From JAXJQF01 sp036311285 (GTDB lineage: Bacteria > Pseudomonadota > Gammaproteobacteria > Enterobacterales > Succinivibrionaceae), in NCBI GenBank assembly GCA_036311285.1, contig JAXJQF010000064.1, positions 1 to 13,982 of the forward strand: 13,982 nucleotides of DNA, read 5' to 3'. Every line of letters begins with the position of its first letter. Positions within the stretch are counted from its first letter, which is position 1. The notes under the pieces were generated by a model. It made no database searches. It was not told the origin of the DNA and saw only the letters and a program-made list of their open reading frames with translations. Below, piece after piece: positions 8,003-13,907 of this stretch. A program made the position numbers and the translations under genes.

Positions 8003-8147
8003 TGGATAGCTAAAAAATGCTTAAATGTACCAGATAACAACAAATGAGCATGTTTTTATAAAAGAATTAACGTCAAATTGCGATTTTTAATTTCATAATT
8101 TTAAAAATTGTAAGATAATGAAGGTTCTCTGTTAATTATTATGCAAG

Positions 8148-8182
8148 ATCCTCCTGCCGTGAAAGGTAGGAGGATTTTTTTT
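8148..8182 (+). terminator. Rho-independent terminator after deaD
   Basis: ATCCTCCTGCC (8148-8158) pairs with GGTAGGAGGAT (8165-8175), an 11-bp stem with one G:U pair and a GTGAAA loop, followed by eight T residues ending at 8182. It lies about 145 bp past the deaD stop, so the mRNA has a 3' UTR of that length. No gene or RNA is recognised between the stop codon and the hairpin. Confidence 0.93.
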
Positions 8183-8396
8183 AGATATATTTAGTATGTT
8201 TAGCAAATTTTTTATTACTTAGAAACAAAATTTCTAATATGCCGAATCGGTCAAGTTTATCTAAAAAATTTGAGATAATATAAAAGTAATGCTTCGTATT
8301 TTTTTAAGAGGAGTGAGAGTTGTATACGAGGTGTTAGTCGTTTCTGATTTACTTAAGTAGTTGAACTTTATGTAACTTAGAGAAGACTTAAATTAG
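8183..8396. other. Non-coding stretch with a purine-loop hairpin
   Basis: No gene is supported. CTTCGTAT (8292-8299) can pair with ATACGAGG (8324-8331, one wobble) to hold out a 24-nt loop that contains AAGAGGAGTGAGAG. This AGGAG is not followed by a usable ORF: the GTG and TTG codons behind it lead to stops within 5-15 codons. AATATGCCGAA (8236-8246) is the left arm of an inverted repeat whose partner lies at 8671-8681. Confidence 0.35.
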
Positions 8397-8402
8397 TATA
8401 AT
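8397..8402 (+). promoter_or_regulatory. Consensus -10 box for the small-ORF transcript
   Basis: TATAAT at 8397-8402 is a perfect -10 hexamer, but nothing close to TTGACA lies 16-18 bp upstream; the nearest -35-like sequence, TTGAAC at 8361-8366, is too far away. A start near 8409 would give a 5' UTR of about 90 nt that includes the perfect palindrome CTTGATCAAG (8424-8433) and the arms GTAGCT/AGCTAC (8437-8442 and 8463-8468). It may be an activator-dependent promoter, or chance in AT-rich DNA. Confidence 0.4.
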
Positions 8403-8500
8403 ACACTTCACAAAGAGATAAAACTTGATCAAGAGTGTAGCTGATATTAAATAATCATTTATAGCTACGTTTCGTTTCTTTGTTTAGAAGGTGTACTATT

Positions 8501-8584
8501 ATGTTATTCGTTACATTATTATTAGTTGTATTTTGTTTATCCACTTTAACTCCTACAGCTGAATTAGTTAAGGTGAGAAAATAA
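8501..8584 (+). CDS. Candidate 27-residue hydrophobic small membrane protein
   Basis: ATG at 8501 follows an AAGGTG ribosome binding site with 7 nt spacing. The peptide begins MLFVTLLLVVFCLSTLTP and ends with the charged segment AELVKVRK. One continuous hydrophobic stretch (residues 2-17) is long enough to span or insert in the inner membrane, followed by a basic tail. No family is recognised. Size and layout resemble toxins of type I toxin-antitoxin pairs (Ibs, TisB, ShoB) and other small stress membrane proteins. The ORF sits between a -10 box and a perfect terminator, so it looks like its own unit. A leader peptide is less likely, because no amino-acid biosynthesis gene follows. Chance ORF remains possible at this length. 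Confidence 0.45.
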   Translation: MLFVTLLLVVFCLSTLTPTAELVKVRK

Positions 8585-8606
8585 AATGCTTAGTCTTAAA
8601 CTTTGT

Positions 8607-8661
8607 TTGTTCGTTATACAAAAACGGAGTTTCAAAAGGACTTTGTTTTGTATAAGAACAA
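8607..8661 (+). repeat. Long hairpin downstream of the small ORF
   Basis: Arms 8607-8623 and 8646-8661 pair over 16 bp with a single bulged G (8613); the loop is about 22 nt. There is no T-run after it, so it is not a terminator. Placed in the 3' UTR of the small ORF, it would make a stable RNA stem that could protect the RNA, be an RNase III target, or bind another RNA. Confidence 0.6.
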
Positions 8662-8699
8662 TTATAAAATTTCGGCATATTGCTGATGTAGCACAAATT

Positions 8700-8729
8700 A
8701 AATAAGACCTCTATTTAGAGGTCTTATTT
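8700..8729 (+). terminator. Perfect-stem terminator closing the small-ORF unit
   Basis: AAATAAGACCTCT (8700-8712) pairs perfectly with AGAGGTCTTATTT (8717-8729) over 13 bp with a 4-nt loop, ending in TTATTTTATAT. Because the arm begins with A residues and ends with T residues, it could act in both directions, but nothing codes toward it on the minus strand. It lies 116 nt past the small ORF stop. Confidence 0.8.
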
Positions 8730-8731
8730 TA

Positions 8732-9036
8732 TATAATAATTAAAGAATTTTTCTTTTGTTTTTCTTCAAAATTATTCACTATTTATAATTATTTTCAATC
8801 ATTCTCTAATGTGTTTTAATTTGTTGTGTTAAAAATAATTAAGTAAATAAAAGTGTTATTATTTTCTAAATTTGACATATATAAAAAAATAGGTTTGGGA
8901 AACATGGTATTTTAGCTAGTATTGTTTGATTTAAGTTGAATATAAAACTCTTTTTATTGAAGTTATATCGATAAATAAAATACACAAATTAAACAGTATG
9001 AAGAAATGAAACTTAAGTTTTGGAATTGGAGTGGAT
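8732..9036. other. AT-rich upstream region of the protease operon
   Basis: This stretch contains no ORF of note. It must hold the promoter of the two-gene protease operon, but no convincing -35/-10 pair is visible. TTGACA at 8872-8877 has no -10 at the right distance. TATAAA (8941-8946) and TAAAAT (8976-8981) are possible -10 boxes with poor -35 partners. The operon may depend on an activator. Confidence 0.4.
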
Positions 9037-9651
9037 ATGTTTTTAAATTTAAAAAATGTTTTATTGGTTATATCTGTATTGTTCATGTCTCAAACAGTTG
9101 CTGCTCCAATTGAAACACAGATAGATGGTGAAGATGTAAAGATTTATACAGGATTTAAGAAAATTGGTGAAATAAGTGACACTAATTCTTTTAAAAATAA
9201 AAGTGAAGTAAAAAAAGATTTAGATATTGATTCTGAAGCTAAGGCAAACACAGAGTTAGAAGGTTTAGCTGTAAATGATGTAGAATCAAATAATGTAAAT
9301 GATGCTAGTGACGATATTGCAAATGATAATTCTAATATAGCTATAGTTGGTAAAAATATTTACCAAGAAGATTCAAAACCAAGTTTACATTATATAGCAT
9401 TAGTGAAAGGTAAAAATTCTTCATATTTACTAGGCAAAACTATAATTGTTGAATGTAATGAAGACGCTTCCAATTGTTTAAAAACTGATTTAGCAATTGA
9501 ACAAGTGTTAAAGCTTGATGATTATATGTATTTGTTAAAAGTAAGAGATTTTAATGAATGGCAAAATGTTATGGAATACTTAAAGAGTGATCCTAGTATA
9601 AAAACAATTTCTCCATTTTATGATAAACAGATTCCCGGAAAAGTTTATTAG
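9037..9651 (+). CDS. Secreted propeptide/I9-inhibitor-like partner of the adjacent subtilase
   Basis: A 204-residue exported protein, first gene of a two-gene operon. ATG 9037 is preferred over the in-frame GTG at 9031 because GGAG (9028-9031) sits 5 nt before the ATG but would abut or overlap the GTG. Residues 1-22 form a signal peptide (hydrophobic LLVISVLFM, cleavage likely at TVA-APIE). Residues 24-100 are acidic, Asn/Asp-rich and low in complexity. Residues about 118-196 look like a subtilase propeptide (I9 fold): an opening strand HYIALVKG and a closing helix-plus-strand, NVMEYLKSDPSIKTISPFYD, where propeptides end before the protease. Cys140 and Cys147 could form a disulfide. Inferred role: chaperone and inhibitor in trans for the protease 11 bp downstream. 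The family match is by pattern only. Confidence 0.6.
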   Translation: MFLNLKNVLLVISVLFMSQTVAAPIETQIDGEDVKIYTGFKKIGEISDTNSFKNKSEVKKDLDIDSEAKANTELEGLAVNDVESNNVNDASDDIANDNSNIAIVGKNIYQEDSKPSLHYIALVKGKNSSYLLGKTIIVECNEDASNCLKTDLAIEQVLKLDDYMYLLKVRDFNEWQNVMEYLKSDPSIKTISPFYDKQIPGKVY

Positions 9652-9662
9652 GAGATAAAACG

Positions 9663-11813
9663 ATGTATTCTTTAAATAAAATAACATATGCAATTATTTG
9701 TTCTGCGCTTGTAGCTTGTGGGGGAGGTTCGTCAGGTAGTGATTCATCTACTGAAGAAAAATCAAGCGTAATTATAGAATTTAATGAAATTGTTTTAAGT
9801 ACTAATAACACTCAAGAAATAGAAGTGAAGGATTTTAAACAAATTATTTCATCACCTATGTTTGGAACAGTAGAAGAAGTTGAAGTTAATTCAAATTTAA
9901 CTTTAGAAGCTGAACAAGATTCTGAATCAGAAGGAGAGATAGTTCCTGTTCCCCAAATTATTACAAAATTAGTTTATAAATTTGATTTAAATAAATTTAC
10001 AAATCCTAGATATGCGCATGAAGGAAATAACTATGGTGAGTATGATAGTTTTGTTTATGAAACAGTGGATGGCGTAAAGCATGAAGTGAAGTTAAAGCTA
10101 GTAAAAGATCCATTTCTAACTCACCAACATTATATTCGTAATGTTGGTCAGACTAAGGGATATGAAGGGCTTTCTTCCAATGAAGTTATTGGTTATGACA
10201 TAAACGTTTTACCATTGTATAAACAAGGATACACTGGAAAGGGAGTAATTGTTGGTGTTATCGATAATGAACTTGAATTTGTTCATGAGGATTTGAAAGA
10301 TAATGTTCTAAATGAATATTCAATTGCATTTGATAAGGAAAATGAAGAAAGCGTTAGCCGTGATACACGAGAATATAGTGTTTTTCATGGAACAGGTGTA
10401 ACAGGTTATATTAGTGCTGTTGGTAACAATGATGTAGGCATTAGAGGTGTTGCTTATAATTCTAAAGTTGTTGGATTTACTGATAAGAATTTAACACATT
10501 CGGCTAAATCAATTTTAAATATTATTGAACATAATGATACTAAAATTAACAAAAAGATAACTGTTGTTAATCATAGTTTAGGAGTTGCTTATCCTCTTTA
10601 CATAGAAGCGTTTATCCCCTCTTCGATTTATTCTTTGTTGAAAGTATATAATATAAAGTTTATTCAATCAATAGGTAATAGCTTTAGTAAAACATTTTAT
10701 CCAATGAAGGGACATTCTGCTTTTAATTCATATGGGACATATTGTTCTGGATATGGGCTTAGCTGTTCTACTAGTCAAATTGGAACATCAAGTGTTAATA
10801 CAGATAATATCGTTGTTGGAGCTTTAGAACCAAGTGGAAAAAAAGCCTATTATTCTGCTACTGGGTCAAATATTTGGGTTAGTACTATAGGGGGAGCTAT
10901 AAAGAGAACAGGAATATCTCAGGTTTCTTATGGCACTCTTAGTACAGATCAAATGGGTAATAAAAACGGTAATTCCGTTAAAGCTACAGGTTGTAATGAT
11001 GATTTTTTCGGGTGTAATTATGTAAAGGATAATGTAGGTACCTCAATGTCTGCTCCAATTACAGCTGGAGTAGTTGCTTTAATTGAAGAAGCTGTGCCAA
11101 ATTTATCTGTCTATCAAGTAAAGTATGTTTTAGCCAAAGGTGCTAAATATAATGATAATATGAATTATGATGCTATAGAGGTTAAGAATTTTAATGCCGA
11201 AGCAAAAGTTACCCCTGAATTAGGTGTAATAACAAATAGTGCTGGTATGAAATTTAGTAATTTCTATGGTTTTGGTGCAATTGATGCTACAAAGAGTGTA
11301 GAACTTGCAAAGAACTGTGCTAACGATGAAGATTGTAAAAATAGAAAAAATTACTCTTCTTTAAAAACAACAACATTGACTAAGCAAAATTGTTCAATGG
11401 ATAGCATAAGAAGTAAAGAACATTTTTATCAGTATACATGTACCTTTAAGCAATCAAGTGAGATTAAATCAATAGAAGGCGTTAATTTTGATTTAGCGAC
11501 TTTAGTTTTTAAAGATGACTTAGATGAATGTGCTTCACATACTAATTTTTATAATGATTATACCAATAAGGTTCATGGACCGTTTCAGCTATCTATTACA
11601 TCTCCAAATGGAACAGAAAGTATTTTAAAACCTTATTATGAGTTCCATATTGGTTCAGAGAGTTCTAATATTCCTTTTTTATCAAATGCATCATATTTAG
11701 AATCAAGTTCTGTTGGAGATGTATGGAAGGTTAATGTTATTTCATACTGTAAGTTAGATATTAAAAAGTCGTTTAATGAAAATACTATGACGATTAAGGG
11801 GTTTAATTACTAA
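9663..11813 (+). CDS. Surface lipoprotein serine protease, subtilisin/kexin-like (S8) with P-domain
   Basis: A 716-residue protein exported as a lipoprotein: signal peptide with lipobox LVAC, lipidated Cys19, followed by Gly-Gly, so outer-membrane sorting is likely. Residues about 35-147 resemble a cadherin/Big-type bacterial domain (EYDSFVYETVDG, then strand residues). The S8 domain (about 148-545) has a complete triad: Asp201 in GVIDN, His242 in FHGTG and Ser461 in GTSMSAP, with oxyanion Asn339 in SIGNS. The DPFLTHQHYIRNVGQ entry and GYTGKGV are kexin-like. A C-terminal P/homoB-like domain (about 575-716) shows FQLSITSPNGTES and SVGDVWKVNV. No propeptide is seen in cis, which fits the I9-like protein encoded just upstream. 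Its AGGAG binding site overlaps the upstream stop codon, so the genes are coupled. Substrate unknown. Confidence 0.88.
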   Translation: MYSLNKITYAIICSALVACGGGSSGSDSSTEEKSSVIIEFNEIVLSTNNTQEIEVKDFKQIISSPMFGTVEEVEVNSNLTLEAEQDSESEGEIVPVPQIITKLVYKFDLNKFTNPRYAHEGNNYGEYDSFVYETVDGVKHEVKLKLVKDPFLTHQHYIRNVGQTKGYEGLSSNEVIGYDINVLPLYKQGYTGKGVIVGVIDNELEFVHEDLKDNVLNEYSIAFDKENEESVSRDTREYSVFHGTGVTGYISAVGNNDVGIRGVAYNSKVVGFTDKNLTHSAKSILNIIEHNDTKINKKITVVNHSLGVAYPLYIEAFIPSSIYSLLKVYNIKFIQSIGNSFSKTFYPMKGHSAFNSYGTYCSGYGLSCSTSQIGTSSVNTDNIVVGALEPSGKKAYYSATGSNIWVSTIGGAIKRTGISQVSYGTLSTDQMGNKNGNSVKATGCNDDFFGCNYVKDNVGTSMSAPITAGVVALIEEAVPNLSVYQVKYVLAKGAKYNDNMNYDAIEVKNFNAEAKVTPELGVITNSAGMKFSNFYGFGAIDATKSVELAKNCANDEDCKNRKNYSSLKTTTLTKQNCSMDSIRSKEHFYQYTCTFKQSSEIKSIEGVNFDLATLVFKDDLDECASHTNFYNDYTNKVHGPFQLSITSPNGTESILKPYYEFHIGSESSNIPFLSNASYLESSSVGDVWKVNVISYCKLDIKKSFNENTMTIKGFNY

Positions 11814-11827
11814 TTAGATGTAAAATT

Positions 11828-11918
11828 AAAATCCATAAAATTATCCAACCAATTTTGAGTGCTAAATTTTTTAGTATAAGCTATCAATTTTAGGTTGGAT
11901 AATTTAAAAATGGATTTT
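11828..11918. repeat. Long imperfect inverted repeat between convergent genes
   Basis: AAAATCCAT (11828-11836) and ATTATCCAACC (11840-11850) pair with GGTTGGATAAT (11893-11903) and ATGGATTTT (11910-11918). Inside are a 4-bp stem (TTGA/TCAA, 11855-11858 with 11884-11887) and a 7-bp hairpin (11860-11866 with 11870-11876, one wobble). It fills the gap between the protease stop and the methyltransferase stop, so a bidirectional terminator is the likely role; T-rich sequence follows on the plus side (11927-11933), but not directly. It could instead be a copy of a dispersed palindromic repeat. Confidence 0.65.
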
Positions 11919-11940
11919 GTAATTACTTTTTTTATTATTT

Positions 11941-13155
11941 TTATGAAATTCTCTTTAATCTAGCCATGTAGAAACCATCTCCACCTTCAGAAGGCATAAT
12001 TTGACGCTCTTCCTCTAATATAAAGTTTGGACTCTTTGCTAAGAACTTTTCAATTTGCTTATGGTTTTCAGACGGTAATATGCTACATGTTGAGTAAACT
12101 AAGTATCCGTCAACCTTTAACATCTGTGAATAGTTGTCAAGAATACTTTCTTGAATCTGAATTAGTTCCATAATTGATTGAGTGCTATCAATCCACTTTG
12201 AATCGAAGTTTCTTTTTAATACACCTAATCCTGAGCATGGTACATCTAGAAGAACACGGTCAGCTGTGTCTTTTAATCTCTTAATAACCTTCAAGTTGTC
12301 AATGACTCTTGTTTCAATATTAAAAGCACCAGCTTTTTTAGCTCTATCCTTTAGAGCTTTTAGCTTCCATTCTTTGTTGTCCATTGCGATTAACATGCCT
12401 TTGCCTTGCATTAATGCACTTAAGTGTAATGTTTTACCACCAGCTCCTGCACAAGCGTCAACAACTCGCATGCCAGGTTTAACATTTAAGAAAGGAGCGA
12501 TTAGTTGTGAGCCTAAGTCTTGTTGTTCAAACCAACCATCTTTAAATGCTTGTGTTCTAAATAATGCTGCATTACCAATAATTTCTAAGCAATCAGGCGC
12601 GGTGTCTATTGCTTTAGTTTTGATCTTGCTAGCAGTTAAACTTTGTGCAAGCTTTTCTTTTGAGGTTTTGAGAGTGTTGGTTCTAATGTATCTTTTAGGT
12701 TCTTTACCTAATGAAACTTTTTCATTATCCCAAGCGTCACCTAATTCCTTTTTACATAATGCATCGATCCAAGCTGGGCATCCGTATTTTAAATTAGGGA
12801 TTTCATCTGCTTCTTGCATTCTTTGTTTAGCAAGCTTTACATTGAAGTCGTCACAATCTTTTAAATCTTTTGGAACAGGCCATTTTCTAATAATATGTAG
12901 AGCACATATTAGTTTATTGATGTGTTTTTTGCCGTCTTTAACCTTGTGGTATCCTGCAACATAGGTGTAATAGTTAAGACGTCTAATTAAGTCGTTAACA
13001 AGATTAACAATCAAGGATTGTTCATCTGTTTCTAGCTTAATCTTTTTAAAGTGATTTGCGTATACTTGATCTAGTGGAAGGTCTTGCATAAAGCATTCAT
13101 ATAATATTGAGTTTATTAAACGTATTTTGAATGAAGATAGAGAATATGAAGCCAT
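11941..13155 (-). CDS. RsmB/NOP-family RNA (cytosine-C5) methyltransferase
   Basis: SAM-dependent methyltransferase that puts a methyl on C5 of a cytosine in RNA, probably rRNA. The protein has 404 residues. The N-terminal region (about 1-95) is small, helical and NusB-like at best. Then come RYIRTNTLKT (155-164), FEQQDLGSQL, SAM-binding motif I DACAGAGGKT (233-242), motif IV DVPCSGLG with Cys307, and motif VI YSTCSILPSEN with Cys357. The two cysteines of the family mechanism are both present. The AGAGGKT form and the LPSEN motif resemble the RsmB/NOP subgroup common in Bacteroidetes and some gammaproteobacteria, more than E. coli RsmB itself (429 residues, 16S C967). The exact target base is therefore not assigned. 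A good AAGGAAA binding site lies 5-6 nt before the ATG. Confidence 0.88.
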   Translation of the reverse strand: MASYSLSSFKIRLINSILYECFMQDLPLDQVYANHFKKIKLETDEQSLIVNLVNDLIRRLNYYTYVAGYHKVKDGKKHINKLICALHIIRKWPVPKDLKDCDDFNVKLAKQRMQEADEIPNLKYGCPAWIDALCKKELGDAWDNEKVSLGKEPKRYIRTNTLKTSKEKLAQSLTASKIKTKAIDTAPDCLEIIGNAALFRTQAFKDGWFEQQDLGSQLIAPFLNVKPGMRVVDACAGAGGKTLHLSALMQGKGMLIAMDNKEWKLKALKDRAKKAGAFNIETRVIDNLKVIKRLKDTADRVLLDVPCSGLGVLKRNFDSKWIDSTQSIMELIQIQESILDNYSQMLKVDGYLVYSTCSILPSENHKQIEKFLAKSPNFILEEERQIMPSEGGDGFYMARLKRIS

Positions 13156-13200
13156 GTTAATTTCCTTTTAAACTTCTAATAAATCAAGGTTATATTGCGT

Positions 13201-13229
13201 ATTATATCCTATCTTAATTATGTTAAAAA
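13201..13229 (-). promoter_or_regulatory. Probable promoter of the RNA methyltransferase gene
   Basis: On the minus strand, a perfect -10 TATAAT (fwd 13201-13206) is preceded at 17 bp by TTTTTA (fwd 13224-13229), a weak -35. Transcription would start about 40 nt before the ATG. The 159-bp gap to the upstream DUF4357 gene and this -10 suggest that the two genes are not a tight operon. A 12-bp palindrome CTTATTAATAAG (13268-13279) also lies in the gap. Confidence 0.5.
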
Positions 13230-13314
13230 GATAAAATAACATGTCATCATATAAGATGATTTGAATGCTTATTAATAAGTTTGATTTTAGTATTTAGAAT
13301 TTACTTTCTTGTAA

Positions 13315-13812
13315 TTATTCTTCGTCAGTATCATTACTTGAGCCATAGCCTAGGTTTTTAAGAGTGTATCCGTCTTTTGTTTCCCATACATCTAGGCCAT
13401 TTCGGTTGTTGCCAGCTACTAAGCTTGCTGCAAAGCTTGCACTTGAAAAAAGATAGTTTTCAGTTAAACGATAGCAATTATGTTTCTCATCAAAAATAAG
13501 CTTTTGACTGTTAATCAAATTGTCTCTTAATTCTCTTACTGGACCTCGTAAAGAATTTGCGTAATGATACGCAATTAAAGAACCTTCTAATAACATAAAA
13601 GAAGGTCTGTTTTTTTTACCAATAGGGAAACCTATTGCACTAATACCTTTAACAGAGAAATAGAAGTTTTCTTTTTCATCGAGATTTAAATCTTCATTGA
13701 AAAAGTTTTTTAAGCTTTGAAGCTCTTGGAATAATTCAATTGGAACGATTGCATGTGTTTTTACATTGTCACTATTAACAACAAATGTAATCTCATCATT
13801 TATTTTGTTCAT
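13315..13812 (-). CDS. DUF4357-domain protein of unknown function
   Basis: A 165-residue, probably cytoplasmic protein without signal peptide or membrane segment. Residues about 56-154 fit the DUF4357 pattern: a GFPIG...FMLLEGS strand pair, a SLRGPVRELRDNLI helix, then ENYLFSSASFAASLVAG...NGLDVWETKDGYTLKNL, which carries the hallmark F-S-S-x-S-x-A-A and N-G-x-x-x-W residues. This small domain often ends restriction, GIY-YIG or type I restriction-related proteins elsewhere; here it is nearly the whole protein. The N-terminal 40 residues (THAIVPIELFQEL) recall antitoxin-like sequences, but weakly. The protein ends in an acidic tail (NDTDEE). A TAGGAC binding site lies 6 nt before the ATG. No partner nuclease or toxin is nearby. 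Confidence 0.7.
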   Translation of the reverse strand: MNKINDEITFVVNSDNVKTHAIVPIELFQELQSLKNFFNEDLNLDEKENFYFSVKGISAIGFPIGKKNRPSFMLLEGSLIAYHYANSLRGPVRELRDNLINSQKLIFDEKHNCYRLTENYLFSSASFAASLVAGNNRNGLDVWETKDGYTLKNLGYGSSNDTDEE

Positions 13813-13842
13813 TTTTGTCCTAATAATCCTAAATTATTTATC

Positions 13843-13859
13843 TCAAGTTTCCCACTTGA
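13843..13859. repeat. Inverted repeat upstream of the DUF4357 gene
   Basis: TCAAGT-TTCCC-ACTTGA has two perfect 6-bp arms and a 5-bp centre. It lies in the divergent gap between the DUF4357 start and the boxB-boxA element, within 31-47 bp of the DUF4357 ATG. Its size suits a dimeric repressor site or a small hairpin in the DUF4357 mRNA leader; no known operator is recognised. Confidence 0.4.
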
Positions 13860-13872
13860 AAAATACAATCAA

Positions 13873-13907
13873 ATCTAGTCTCCAAGCGAGTTAGATGCTC
13901 TTTAACA
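13873..13907 (+). promoter_or_regulatory. boxB-boxA antitermination element, probable rRNA operon leader
   Basis: TGCTCTTTAACA (13896-13907) is identical to the boxA core of E. coli rrn leaders, where NusB-S10 and the rRNA antitermination complex load. Directly before it, ATCTAG-T-CTC pairs with GAG-TTAGAT (13873-13896) around a 5-nt CAAGC loop, a boxB-like hairpin in the expected order. In E. coli rrn leaders the 16S gene starts roughly 150 nt after boxA; only 75 nt remain here, so the 16S gene would lie outside the window. The promoter is not clear: TACAAT (13864-13869) is -10-like but has no -35, and sits close to the hairpin. Confidence 0.65.

Noticed and set aside
8141..8194. Small ORF starting ATG-CAA-GAT across the deaD terminator
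   Set aside because: No ribosome binding site, and its codons are just the terminator stem and T-run.
8307..8370. Short ORFs behind the AGAGGAG at 8307-8313
   Set aside because: GTG and TTG candidates end after 15 and 5 codons, with spacing that is wrong for the GTG; no support as a gene.
8872..8877. TTGACA as -35 of the protease operon promoter
   Set aside because: No -10-like hexamer at 16-18 bp downstream (the sequence there is TTGGGA).
9031..9036. GTG at 9031 as start of the secreted partner gene
   Set aside because: GGAG at 9028-9031 would abut or overlap it; ATG 9037 has normal spacing and gives a cleaner signal peptide.
9593..9811. 72-codon minus-strand ORF over the junction of the two protease-operon genes
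   Set aside because: Antisense to the coupled genes and to the lipobox region; no motif or ribosome binding site seen.
12182..12964. 260-codon plus-strand ORF inside the methyltransferase gene
   Set aside because: Antisense to a gene with all catalytic motifs intact; composition is that of a mirror frame (Ser/Leu/Ala/Cys-rich), with no recognisable domain.
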